64,000 bases of DNA from Streptomyces profundus (GTDB lineage Bacteria; Actinomycetota; Actinomycetes; Streptomycetales; Streptomycetaceae): assembly GCF_020740535.1 (NCBI RefSeq), contig NZ_CP082362.1:7065501-7129500 (forward strand). Direction: 5' to 3'. The notes under the pieces were generated by a model, which made no database searches, was not told where the DNA came from, and saw only the letters and a program-made list of their open reading frames with translations. The position numbers were made by a program, and so were the translations under genes. Every line of letters starts with the position of its first letter. Position 1 is the stretch's first letter. Of this stretch, positions 25,685 through 32,835 are shown one piece after another.

Positions 25685-26889
25685 GCGGGGTTCACCTCTT
25701 CGATGCGGGTCAACTCGGCCGGCAGGCCGAAGGATTCGGGGCCGCCCAGCGCCTCCAGGGCGCGCCGGACGAACCGGTCGTCCACCAGATCGCCATGGAC
25801 GGCCGACGGGTCGAGGGAGTCGAGGAAGCCGGTGTCCCCGTCCACCCGGGTGGTCCGCATCGCCTCGATGAGCCGCTCGGTGAAGCCGGGGAAGGGGAAC
25901 GGTCGGAAGTCGATGCGCTGCCCCTGCCACTCGGGGCGCCGCAGCGCGCCCGACTCGGCATAGGGCGCCGTCGGATAGGTCAACGCCCTGGTGATCGCGG
26001 GCAGCGGCTGCGGCAGATAGCCACCGGTCGACAGCACCCCGGCCGTCTCCTCCCGGTGCTCGCCGGCGAACAGCTGCGCCTGGCTCAGCGCGTGCAACAC
26101 GCCCTGGATCCGGTCCGGTCGGCCGTCGATGAGCGAGCGGTGGGTGAGCACGGCGCAGCAGGCGTGGTCGCGCCAGACGTCCCCGACGAACCGCAGGACC
26201 CGACCCACGCCCCTGGCCTCGGCCGCCGCGTTGAAGGGGTCCGCCACGATATAGCCGCCGATCGTGCCCACATGCAGCGCGGGCAGCATGTCGGCCGGAC
26301 TCATCACCACCAGCCGCACCGTGCCCTCGGCACGCGAGGGATCACGGCGGATGACGGGGCGCAGTCCCGCGCCGCGCAGCATCTCCTGGAGCACGATGTT
26401 GTGGATGGACCACCAGTAGGGGATGGCCACACTGGTGCCGGCCAGCTCCTCCGCGCTCCGCACGGACGGCGCCACGGTGAGCGCGCTGCCGTTGGTGTGG
26501 TTCCAGGCCAGCACCTTGACGTCCGCGCCCAGCCGGTAGCGCAGCTGCACCGCCAGCGGCATCAACAGGTGCACCACGTCCACCTGTCGGGTGGTGAACG
26601 CCTCGGCCAGCGAAGCCCAGCTCCGGAAGAGTACCGGCCGGGCCACCGGGACGCCGGCCTCGTCGAACAGCCCCTGGCCGTGGGCCAGCAGCAGCGGCGA
26701 GGCGTCGGTGATGGGCAGATAGCCGACGCGCAGCGGCCCGTCGGGGCGCCGGCCGCCGGCGCCGCCGTGCCGCGCCAGATCGGCGGCGGCGGCCACACCG
26801 GCGCCGCCCACCAGGGCGGCGGCGCCCAGGGTCGCCGCGCCGCGCAGCAGACCGCGCCGGGTCGGCTCGGTGCCGGGGAGATGGATCAT
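25681..26889 (-). CDS. Tat-exported substrate-binding protein (NitT/TauT family)
   Basis: A 402-residue protein with a twin-arginine signal (PTRRGLLRGAATLGAAAL). Mature features are LRVGYLPITDASPLLLAHGQGLF, DVVHLLMPLAVQLRY and KVLAWNHTNGSALTV. SVAIPYWWSIHNIVLQEML and GGYIVADPFNAAAEARG follow, all in the pattern of the NMT1/SsuA-like group. Tat export suggests it folds, perhaps with ligand or metal, before secretion. Start is ATG 26889; both ends overlap neighbouring genes by 4 bases. The ligand is probably a sulfonate or related anion, judged from the operon. Confidence 0.9.
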   Translation of the reverse strand: MIHLPGTEPTRRGLLRGAATLGAAALVGGAGVAAAADLARHGGAGGRRPDGPLRVGYLPITDASPLLLAHGQGLFDEAGVPVARPVLFRSWASLAEAFTTRQVDVVHLLMPLAVQLRYRLGADVKVLAWNHTNGSALTVAPSVRSAEELAGTSVAIPYWWSIHNIVLQEMLRGAGLRPVIRRDPSRAEGTVRLVVMSPADMLPALHVGTIGGYIVADPFNAAAEARGVGRVLRFVGDVWRDHACCAVLTHRSLIDGRPDRIQGVLHALSQAQLFAGEHREETAGVLSTGGYLPQPLPAITRALTYPTAPYAESGALRRPEWQGQRIDFRPFPFPGFTERLIEAMRTTRVDGDTGFLDSLDPSAVHGDLVDDRFVRRALEALGGPESFGLPAELTRIEEVNPA

Positions 26890-27659
26890 CGGGCCGCCGC
26901 CTCGGCCGCCACGACATCCGTGCGGTAACCGGCCAACACCCGTGCGCGCAGCGGATGGTCCCGTATTCCGGCCCGGTCGGCCGGCGGCTGGTGCCGCCAG
27001 CTGTCGGCGACCCGCCCGGAGCCGTCGAGCAGCGCGATGCGGTCGCCCAGATAGAGCGCCTCGTCCACATCGTGCGTCACCAGGACGACGGTCAGCCGCA
27101 GCGCCTCGACGATCTCGCGGAGCCAGTCCTGGAGTGCGGCCCTGGTGGACGGGTCGAGCGCGCTGAACGGCTCGTCCAACAGCAGCACATCGGGCCGGAC
27201 CACCACGGCCCGCGCCACCGCGACCCGTTGCGCCTGACCGCCCGAGAGCTGGTCGGGGTAGGCGTCGCCGAGCGCCGTCAGGCCGAATCGGGCGAGCAAC
27301 TCATCGGCCGCCCCCGGGTCGAACCGTCCCCGGTTGGCGCGGTAGCGCTGCCCCAGCCTGATGTTCTGACGCACCGTCAACCACGGGAGGAGCAGCGGCT
27401 GTTGGAAGACCACGCCGGTGGGCGGCCGGGGGCCGGCCGTCCCGTCGCCCGCGGGCCGCTCCAACCGGCCGGCGTCCAGCGGCTCAAGGCCGGCCAGCAC
27501 CCGCAGCAGGGTGGACTTCCCGCTGCCGCTCGGGCCCACCACGACCAGGAACTCGTCCCGGTCCACCGTCAGGTCAAGGCCGTCGAGCACCGCCGGGGCG
27601 GCCGGCGAGCGGCCATGGCGCTTGGTCGCGCCGGTCAGTCGAACTGCGAGAGCTCCCAC
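26886..27659 (-). CDS. Sulfonate/nitrate/taurine-type ABC transporter ATPase
   Basis: A 257-residue cytoplasmic ATPase. Walker A is GPSGSGKST, the Q-loop is VVFQQPLLLPWLTV, signature is LSGGQAQR, Walker B is LLLLDEPFSALD, and the switch is THDVDEAL. These match the SsuB/TauB/NrtD group. Start is GTG 27659, 25 bases inside the end of the preceding flavoprotein gene, implying coupled translation. It powers the permease encoded at 24851-25684. Confidence 0.93.
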   Translation of the reverse strand: MGALAVRLTGATKRHGRSPAAPAVLDGLDLTVDRDEFLVVVGPSGSGKSTLLRVLAGLEPLDAGRLERPAGDGTAGPRPPTGVVFQQPLLLPWLTVRQNIRLGQRYRANRGRFDPGAADELLARFGLTALGDAYPDQLSGGQAQRVAVARAVVVRPDVLLLDEPFSALDPSTRAALQDWLREIVEALRLTVVLVTHDVDEALYLGDRIALLDGSGRVADSWRHQPPADRAGIRDHPLRARVLAGYRTDVVAAEAAAR

Positions 27660-28693
27660 CGGAGTTGTCCTTCCGTCGGTGACTGGATGGGCAGAAAGGC
27701 GGCCTCGCGCAGCCGCCGGTTGGTCGCGCTGCCGACCGCGAAGCCGGCGCCGCCGAGCACCGTCGACTCCAGGCGGGTGGCCAGTCCCGCGGCGTGCGCG
27801 GCGTCCAGCCGCAGCCGCAGCAGCGCCGGCCGGTCGGCCAGACCCGGCTCGGCGGCCAGCGCGTGCAGCCGGGAGCGCACCCGCTCGTAACAGGCGTGAG
27901 CGGTCGACGCGTCCTCGGCGAGGGTGGCGTTCACGCCGGTCAGCCGCCCCTCGGCGGCCCGCAGCGCGGCCCCGGCGAGCCCGGTGCAGAAGGCGCTCTG
28001 CAACAGCAGGAAGGTGGGCCGCACCCGGGCCACGAACGCCGGCAGATCATCGGCGAGCACCGCTTCGTCCGGCACCCGCACCCCTTCGAGGGTGAGCGCC
28101 GACGACGCGGTGGCGCCGAGCGCCAGCAGCGCCGGCGGCTCGTGCGTCCGCACCCCGGGGGTGTCCGTGGTGAGCCCGACGACGGCCCGCCGGTCGCCGT
28201 CCAGCCGCACCGGGAGGATCAGCAGCGCGCCGGGGAAGAGGTTGGAGGCCCAGCGCACCGGACCGTCCAGGCGCAGCCCGGTGGCCGCGCGCCGCGCCAG
28301 CACCGGCACCGGCTCAAGACCCGCGACATCGCGCAGCGCGGGCGCCAGCGCGGTGCAACCGACGGCGTCCCCGGCCCGCAGCCTCGCCGACCACCCCTGT
28401 GCGAACGCGCCGGGAGCGCCGACCCGGAGGTAGGTGTGGGCCATCAGCTGCGCCCAGAGCGAGAATCCGGAGCTGAGGCAGCACGCCGACACCTCCTCGA
28501 CCAGCCGCACGCCCGGGGTCAGCGGGGCGTCGCTCCCGTCCGGTGCCGCCTGGGCCAACAGGCCCCGCTCGCCGAGCCAGCGCAGGCCCGCCCTGGTGTC
28601 GTCGCCGCCCCCGTCGAGAGCGGCGGCCCGTTCCGCGAACCAGGAGCTCAGCGGTTCGGCGGCCGCCTCGGCGGCCGGCGGCGGGGCGCTCAT
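27635..28693 (-). CDS. Acyl-CoA dehydrogenase-like flavoprotein
   Basis: A 352-residue protein with the acyl-CoA dehydrogenase fold plan: an N-terminal helical part (LVEEVSACCLSSGFSLWAQLMAHTYL), a middle beta region (GPVRWASNLFPGALLILPVRL), and a C-terminal helical part ending ATRLESTVLGGAGFAVGSATNRRLREAAF. Relatives in sulfur operons (SfnB/DszC type) are flavin-dependent monooxygenases or oxidases rather than fatty-acid enzymes. That role is inferred from its place ahead of a sulfonate-type importer. Start is ATG 28693, overlapping the upstream stop. Confidence 0.82.
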   Translation of the reverse strand: MSAPPPAAEAAAEPLSSWFAERAAALDGGGDDTRAGLRWLGERGLLAQAAPDGSDAPLTPGVRLVEEVSACCLSSGFSLWAQLMAHTYLRVGAPGAFAQGWSARLRAGDAVGCTALAPALRDVAGLEPVPVLARRAATGLRLDGPVRWASNLFPGALLILPVRLDGDRRAVVGLTTDTPGVRTHEPPALLALGATASSALTLEGVRVPDEAVLADDLPAFVARVRPTFLLLQSAFCTGLAGAALRAAEGRLTGVNATLAEDASTAHACYERVRSRLHALAAEPGLADRPALLRLRLDAAHAAGLATRLESTVLGGAGFAVGSATNRRLREAAFLPIQSPTEGQLRWELSQFD

Positions 28694-29232
28694 CGTTCCC
28701 CCTCGGTCGGCGCCAGCGCGTGCAGCCGGTCCACGGGCGTCGACACGGCCTCCCTGGCGCGCAGCACGTCCGACTCGCCCGGCGCGTCGTAGAAACAGAG
28801 GCACTTGACCATGTCCTCGCGCACATAGGTGCGCAGGAAGCTCACCTCGGGCACCTCGGCGTAGCGGGGCGCGTTCGCCTTCTTGCGCGCCAGATAGCTC
28901 TCCATGTCGAGATCGGCCGGCAGGTCCCACTCGACCAGATAGCCCGCCTCGGGGCGGGCGGCCTTCACCTCGGCGAGTTCGGCGCCCACCAGCCGGACCG
29001 GGTCCGGCCCCGACACCGTTGCGGCGCCCGGGAGTTCGGCGGCGCGCACGGCGCCGGCGACCGGGTCGGCGGTCGGCGCCTCGACCACCAGGAAGACGCG
29101 TTCGGCGCCCCGCGTCACCTGCGCCTCGACGACCTCGCCGCCGGCTCGGGCGATCGCGGCGCCGAGCGCGTCGATCTGCTCGGCGGCCCGGTCGGGGCGC
29201 CCGGTGGTGACCTCGAACAGGTAGAGCGGCAT
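28690..29232 (-). CDS. DUF4242 (SCO4226-like) domain protein
   Basis: A 180-residue protein whose C-terminal ~90 residues match the small nickel-binding SCO4226/DUF4242 pattern: YLVEWDLPADLDMESYLARKK, SFLRTYVREDMVKCLCFYDAP, and AREAVSTPVDRLHAL. The N-terminal ~85 residues (MPLYLFEVTTGR...) look like a diverged second copy of the same ferredoxin-like fold, including RVFLVVEAPTADPV. It is the first full gene of the sulfonate-type operon. Start is ATG 29232. Function in the operon is unknown; metal binding is inferred from the family. Confidence 0.8.
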   Translation of the reverse strand: MPLYLFEVTTGRPDRAAEQIDALGAAIARAGGEVVEAQVTRGAERVFLVVEAPTADPVAGAVRAAELPGAATVSGPDPVRLVGAELAEVKAARPEAGYLVEWDLPADLDMESYLARKKANAPRYAEVPEVSFLRTYVREDMVKCLCFYDAPGESDVLRAREAVSTPVDRLHALAPTEGER

Positions 29233-29294
29233 GGGGTGTTCCCTTCGTCGCGGGTGGGGTTGCGGGCATGACGGCATGTCAGATCCGTTGCCCG

Positions 29295-29325
29295 TTACGG
29301 GATTCACGGTTTACGGGATTCACGG
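29295..29325. repeat. Tandem direct repeat, 15-base unit x2, in the operon leader
   Basis: TTACGGGATTCACGG occurs at 29295-29309 and 29311-29325, a 16-base period. It lies between the leader peptide and the first structural gene of the sulfonate-type operon and is A/T-richer than its surroundings. It could be a binding site or part of an RNA structure. Confidence 0.7.
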
Positions 29326-29355
29326 GTGTGCCTCGGGCCCCGGCGTCGCGACGGT

Positions 29356-29379
29356 CCCCCGTGCGGGAGCGAACGGGGG
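29356..29379 (-). terminator. Candidate attenuator stem-loop in the operon leader
   Basis: CCCCCGT (29356-29362) and ACGGGGG (29373-29379) form a 7-base stem. It lies downstream of the leader peptide stop and upstream of the first gene, where an attenuator would be. Streptomyces terminators often lack a U tract, as here. Confidence 0.35.
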
Positions 29380-29471
29380 CATGGCGTGGCGGGTCGGGCG
29401 AGGGTGTGAGAGATCGGCGCGGTGGCCTGAAGTGGGCGCGCGGGCGCGGCCGGTGAGGACGGGCGCGCGGA

Positions 29472-29561
29472 TCAGCGCCGGGCGACGCCCGGGCGACAGG
29501 TGGCGCTCTGCACACGCTGAAGGTCGACGTGCAGGCGTCGGACCAGCGTCGAGTGCGTCAT
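29472..29561 (-). CDS. Cysteine-type leader peptide of the sulfonate-type operon
   Basis: This 29-residue reading frame starts at ATG 29561. Its centre reads VRRLHVDLQRVQSATC and it ends in ARR. The R-R-x-H-V-D-L-x-R-V-x-x-x-x-C pattern is the one carried by actinobacterial leader peptides in front of sulfur-assimilation operons. It lies 240 bases upstream of the DUF4242-flavoprotein-importer operon on the same strand. Ribosome stalling at the Cys codon under cysteine shortage would be expected to favour read-through into the operon. The motif match is seen directly; the mechanism is inferred. Confidence 0.85.
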   Translation of the reverse strand: MTHSTLVRRLHVDLQRVQSATCRPGVARR

Positions 29562-29580
29562 GCCGGGGACTCTAACAGAT

Positions 29581-29594
29581 AGACCGATCGGTCT
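29581..29594. promoter_or_regulatory. TetR-type operator between leader peptide and TetR gene
   Basis: AGACCGATCGGTCT is a perfect 14-base palindrome of a kind often found at TetR-family operators. It lies 17 bases from the TetR start (29612) and 19 bases from the leader peptide start (29561), so one bound dimer could control both directions. Confidence 0.8.
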
Positions 29595-29611
29595 GCATCT
29601 ATTCTTGCCCC

Positions 29612-30220
29612 ATGGTCTCCCCACCGACGCCGCACGCGTCCTCCTCCGTGTCCCGACGCCCCGGCCGGGGCCTGCCGGCGGAACGCCTGATGGCCGCCGC
29701 CGAGCGGCTGTTCCTGCTGGAGGGCATCCGAGCGGTCGGCATCGAGCGCCTGATCGCCGAGGCGGAGGTCGCGCGGGCCAGCCTGTACCACGCGTACGGC
29801 TCCAAGGACGGCCTCGTGGTGGCCTATCTGGACCGGCGCGACGCGCTGGACCGGGCCGCCTGGAGCGGCGCGGCCGACCGGGTCGACGGGCCGGTGGACC
29901 GCCTGCTGACGCTCTTCGACCTGGCCGAGCGCGGCGCCCCCGGGCGGGGGTATCGGGGCTGTCTCTATCTGAATGCGGCCACCGAGTTCCCCGACCCCGG
30001 GCATCCGGTGGCCCGTTCGGTCGCCCGGCACCGGGCCTGGCTGCGCGAGATGCTCACGGGCGAGCTGCGCGCCGCGGGGGTGCCGGATCCGGAGGAGCGG
30101 GCCGCCGTGGTGGAGCTGCTCTACGACGGGGCCCTCGCCGGCTCCAAGTTCAGCGGCTCGACCGCGCCGATCGTCCTGGCCAGGGAGCGGGCCCGCGCGC
30201 TGGTGGCATCCGTCGCCTGA
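29612..30220 (+). CDS. TetR-family regulator
   Basis: A 202-residue regulator. The helix-turn-helix is LMAAAERLFLLEGIRAVGIERLIAEAEVARASLYHAYGSKDG, of normal TetR layout. The C-terminal ligand domain includes RGCLYLNAATEFPDPGHPV, a pattern seen in TetR proteins of the YcdC/FrmR-like electrophile-sensing sort, with one Cys. Start is ATG 29612. It diverges from the sulfonate-type operon and shares a perfect palindrome with it, so autoregulation and control of that operon are both likely. Confidence 0.9.
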   Translation: MVSPPTPHASSSVSRRPGRGLPAERLMAAAERLFLLEGIRAVGIERLIAEAEVARASLYHAYGSKDGLVVAYLDRRDALDRAAWSGAADRVDGPVDRLLTLFDLAERGAPGRGYRGCLYLNAATEFPDPGHPVARSVARHRAWLREMLTGELRAAGVPDPEERAAVVELLYDGALAGSKFSGSTAPIVLARERARALVASVA

Positions 30221-30242
30221 TCGGGCGGTGGCCGGTGCGCGA

Positions 30243-30272
30243 TTGACAACGCGGCGCGGCGTTGGTTAGAAA
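30243..30272 (+). promoter_or_regulatory. Promoter-like TTGACA-N18-TAGAAA
   Basis: TTGACA at 30243-30248 and TAGAAA at 30267-30272 lie 18 bases apart, about 70 bases upstream of the small gene at 30340. The motif supports a plus-strand transcript here. Confidence 0.55.
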
Positions 30273-30339
30273 TGCGGTCAGCGTCGCGTGCACCCGGCCA
30301 AGAGACCGTCGTGGGCATGGAGGCGCCGAAGCACACAGG

Positions 30340-30618
30340 ATGATCGTGACGACATCCCACGGACGCCTGACGGCGTTCGGCGACCAGTGGGTCAACGTAC
30401 ATATCCGGCCCGGTGAGCGCCTCGCGGAGTCGCGCGAGCGCCTCGACGGGCCCGCCGGTGCCGATGGTGCCCTCGACGGCGCGCCCGTCCGCGAACCGCG
30501 CGCCCACTGTCTCGCCCCCCGCTCCGTACCGCGTCGCCACCACCCCGGCGAGGACTCGCCGCGCCGCCTCGACGAACTGGTCGGCGCGTTCCTCCGCGTC
30601 GACGCCGTCACGGGCTGA
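30340..30618 (+). CDS. Hypothetical small protein
   Basis: A 92-residue product I do not recognise, beginning MIVTTSHGRLTAFGDQWVN and rich in Arg and Asp. It has a good upstream promoter motif, the local codon bias, and a same-strand neighbour 60 bases on (VOC protein). The minus strand is also open through this stretch, but no good start supports a gene there. The plus-strand gene is the better choice, with moderate confidence. Confidence 0.45.
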   Translation: MIVTTSHGRLTAFGDQWVNVHIRPGERLAESRERLDGPAGADGALDGAPVREPRAHCLAPRSVPRRHHPGEDSPRRLDELVGAFLRVDAVTG

Positions 30619-30678
30619 CCGGGCCCGCGCCCGCCCACACACCACCCACCCCACTCCGAGCACCGAGGGAGTCTCCGC

Positions 30679-31056
30679 ATGCCCGCCGCCTTCAACCACA
30701 CCATCGTCGCCTGCCGTGACCGGGAGGAGTCCGCCCGTTTCTTCCGGGAGTTGTTCGAGTTGGCGGACGCGCCCTCCTGGGGCCCGTTCACCAACCTCCT
30801 GCTCGACGCCGGAGTGTTGCTCCAGTTCGCCGAGCCGCCGGTCGAGGAGATCCAGCCGCAGCACTACGCCTTCCTCGTGGACGACGCGCAGTTCGCACGC
30901 AGCTACGCCCGCATCCGGGAGCGGGAGATCGCCCACTGGGCCGATCCCCAGCGGACGCGTCCCGGCGAGACCAACACCGGACACGGCGGACGCGGCGTCT
31001 ACTTCCTGGACCCGGCGGGGCACTACATCGAGATGATCACCCAGCCCTACCTCTGA
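30679..31056 (+). CDS. VOC (glyoxalase/bleomycin-resistance) family protein
   Basis: A 125-residue single-domain VOC protein. Metal ligands expected for the fold are visible: His in FNHTIVA, His in QPQHYAFLVDD, and Glu in GHYIEMI near the C-terminus. GRGVYFLDPAGHYIEM is the typical last strand pair. Start is ATG 30679 after GAGGGAG. Such small VOC proteins are dioxygenase-like, isomerase-like or drug-binding; the substrate is unknown. The gene ends in a tandem repeat that places stop codons in all three frames. Confidence 0.88.
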   Translation: MPAAFNHTIVACRDREESARFFRELFELADAPSWGPFTNLLLDAGVLLQFAEPPVEEIQPQHYAFLVDDAQFARSYARIREREIAHWADPQRTRPGETNTGHGGRGVYFLDPAGHYIEMITQPYL

Positions 31057-31078
31057 ACTACCTCTGAGCTACCTCTGA
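31047..31078 (+). repeat. Three tandem CTACCTCTGA repeats at the end of the VOC gene
   Basis: CTACCTCTGA occurs at 31047, 31058 and 31069, an 11-base period. Each copy holds a TGA, and because 11 is not a multiple of 3 the three TGAs fall in three different frames. The first TGA is the VOC stop. Confidence 0.85.
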
Positions 31079-31130
31079 TCGCGGCCGATCAGCCCGCCGC
31101 GCCAACGACGGGCGGAGGGGCGGCCGTTGG

Positions 31131-31168
31131 CCCGGCGGGCCCGCCCGTACCCGGGTGGGCCCGCCGGG
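31131..31168. terminator. GC-rich hairpin after the VOC gene
   Basis: CCCGGCGGGCCC (31131-31142) and GGGCCCGCCGGG (31157-31168) are perfect 12-base arms with a 14-base loop, about 75 bases after the VOC stop. The rest of 31057-31296 shows no gene I can support. Confidence 0.6.
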
Positions 31169-31296
31169 TCGCCCGTACGGTCATCGGCAACGCGCCCGGC
31201 CCACCAGCGGTGGGAGAACCGCGGGGCGCCGTCGGCGCCGACCGGGGTGACCGACAGCCGCGCCACGCGCCGGCCGGGTGCCCGCCGCCGCCCGTG

Positions 31297-31312
31297 ATTG
31301 GTACAGACCAAA
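31297..31312. promoter_or_regulatory. DasR-like (dre) box upstream of the chitinase gene
   Basis: ATTGGTACAGACCAAA contains the TGGT-N4-ACCA inverted repeat of DasR-responsive elements and of Streptomyces chitinase promoter repeats. It sits just upstream of a promoter motif and 85 bases before the chitinase start. DasR senses amino-sugar phosphates and controls chitin use, so the placement fits. Confidence 0.7.
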
Positions 31313-31315
31313 CCC

Positions 31316-31344
31316 TTGACACCCCGTCGCCGCACTTCTTCAAT
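31316..31344 (+). promoter_or_regulatory. Chitinase promoter TTGACA-N17-TTCAAT
   Basis: TTGACA (31316-31321) and TTCAAT (31339-31344) are 17 bases apart, 3 bases downstream of the DasR-like box and 53 bases before the chitinase ATG. Confidence 0.6.
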
Positions 31345-31396
31345 CACTCTTGGTTCCCCCCGCGTGACTCCGCATCACCCCAGGGAAAGGATTGAC

Positions 31397-32161
31397 ATGG
31401 TCATGCTTAAAAGGTGGCGGCGTACGCTCCGCACCGTCGGTCTCCTGGCCGTCGCCATGATGCTGGCCGGACTGGCGAACGTGCTCCCCGCCGCTTCGGC
31501 GACGGCCACCGCCCCGGTCGCCGCCGAGAACCCGTCGGCCAACGCGTTTGTCGTCTCCGAGGCCCAGTTCAACCAGATGTTCCCGAACCGGAACCCCTTC
31601 TACACGTATCAGGGCCTCACCCAGGCGCTCAGCTCCTACCCGGACTTCGCCAACGCCGGCGGCGAGACCATCGCCCGCCGTGAGGCCGCCGCCTTCCTCG
31701 CCAACGTCAGCCATGAGACCGGCGGCCTGGTGCACGTGGTGGAGCAGAACACCGACAACTACCCGCACTACTGCGACTGGAGCCAGCCCTATGGCTGCCC
31801 CGCCGGCCAGGACGCCTACTACGGGCGGGGCCCGATCCAGCTGAGCTGGAACTTCAACTACAAGGCCGCGGGCGACGCCCTCGGCATCGACCTGCTGGGC
31901 AACCCGTGGCTGGTGCAGAACGACTCGGCCATCGCCTGGCGCACCGCGCTCTGGTACTGGAACACCCAGACCGGTCCCGGCACCATGACCGCGCACAACG
32001 CGATCGTCAACCAGGTCGGCTTCGGCGAGACCATCCGCGCCATCAACGGCTCGATCGAGTGCAACGGCGGCAACCCGGGCCAGGTGCAGAGCCGGGTGGA
32101 CACCTTCCACCGGTTCACCGGCATCCTCGGCGTCGACCCCGGCGGCAACCTCTACTGCTGA
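31397..32161 (+). CDS. Secreted chitinase, glycoside hydrolase family 19
   Basis: A 254-residue secreted enzyme. The signal peptide runs to about residue 35 (VLPAASATA); the mature chain is a bare GH19 catalytic domain with no chitin-binding module. Family signatures are present: FLANVSHETGGL with the catalytic acid Glu, YYGRGPIQLSWNFNY, and WRTALWYWNTQ. VGFGETIRAINGSIECNGG near the end, and several Cys, complete the pattern. Start is ATG 31397 with GGGAAAGGA upstream. It cuts chitin outside the cell with inversion. Its promoter carries a DasR-like box. Confidence 0.93.
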   Translation: MVMLKRWRRTLRTVGLLAVAMMLAGLANVLPAASATATAPVAAENPSANAFVVSEAQFNQMFPNRNPFYTYQGLTQALSSYPDFANAGGETIARREAAAFLANVSHETGGLVHVVEQNTDNYPHYCDWSQPYGCPAGQDAYYGRGPIQLSWNFNYKAAGDALGIDLLGNPWLVQNDSAIAWRTALWYWNTQTGPGTMTAHNAIVNQVGFGETIRAINGSIECNGGNPGQVQSRVDTFHRFTGILGVDPGGNLYC

Positions 32162-32173
32162 CCAGGGGACCGG

Positions 32174-32209
32174 CCCCGCGCGCCGCCGGCCAACGGGCGG
32201 CACGCGGGG
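32174..32209. terminator. Hairpin terminator between chitinase and glutathione peroxidase genes
   Basis: Arms 32174-32187 and 32196-32209 pair with one mismatch (CCCCGCG...GCC against GGC...CGCGGGG) around an 8-base loop. It lies between convergent genes and can serve both. Confidence 0.75.
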
Positions 32210-32218
32210 CTCGGCGGC

Positions 32219-32710
32219 TCAGCCGGGGAGGCGCGCCTCGATGGCCGCCACCAGCTCGTCGCCCTCCGGCTCGGTGCGCGGCCGGAACCGCTCCACCGTC
32301 TCGCCGTCCGGGGCGACCAGGAACTTCTCGAAGTTCCACTGGACGTCGCCGGCCTCGCCCGAGGCGTCGGCGGTGGCGGTCAGCTCCGCGTAGAGCGGAT
32401 GCCGGCCCGCGCCGTTCACCTCGATCCGCTCGAACATCGGGAACGTCACCCCGTAGGTCGCGGAGCAGAACGTGCGGATCTCCTCGGCCGATCCCGGCTC
32501 CTGGCCGGCGAACTGGTTGCAGGGGAAGCCGAGCACGCTGAAACCCCGGTCCGCGTACCGCTGTTGCAGCTTCTCCAGCCCGGCGTACTGCGGCGTCAAC
32601 CCGCAGCGCGACGCCACGTTGACCACCAGGAGCAGCCGGCCCCTGAACGCGTCGAGCGAGCTGTCCTCCCCTTCGAGCGTCCGCAGCGGGATGTCGTGCA
32701 GCTTCGCCAT
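32219..32710 (-). CDS. Glutathione peroxidase-family thiol peroxidase
   Basis: A 163-residue cytoplasmic peroxidase of normal family length. The active-site motif is NVASRCGLTPQY with a peroxidatic Cys (not selenocysteine). The other catalytic members are Gln in GFPCNQFAGQEPG and Trp-Asn in VQWNFEKFLV. A second Cys (FPCNQF) may resolve the disulfide with thioredoxin, as in bacterial enzymes. Start is ATG 32710 after GGGAGA. It removes hydroperoxides. It follows an MFS gene on the same strand, 125 bases away. Confidence 0.93.
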   Translation of the reverse strand: MAKLHDIPLRTLEGEDSSLDAFRGRLLLVVNVASRCGLTPQYAGLEKLQQRYADRGFSVLGFPCNQFAGQEPGSAEEIRTFCSATYGVTFPMFERIEVNGAGRHPLYAELTATADASGEAGDVQWNFEKFLVAPDGETVERFRPRTEPEGDELVAAIEARLPG

Positions 32711-32835
32711 GGTGTCTCCCTTTTCGTCGTCGTGGGCTGCCCCCACGTCCGCGTGCTCTCGCAACGCTCGGGCACCCCCTGAGTGTTTCCGCCGTGGCGG
32801 GTGGGACGGTGGACGGGGCCGGCCGCCCGGCCCTT

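Noticed and set aside
30121..31023. Minus-strand frame opposite the TetR end, the small gene at 30340 and the VOC gene
   Set aside because: It runs antisense to a clear VOC gene and has no supported start; the plus strand has a promoter motif and ordered genes.
31069..31347. 92-codon minus-strand frame between the VOC and chitinase genes
   Set aside because: It spans a perfect 12-base inverted repeat and the chitinase promoter with its DasR-like box, and the product is a low-complexity Arg-rich chain.
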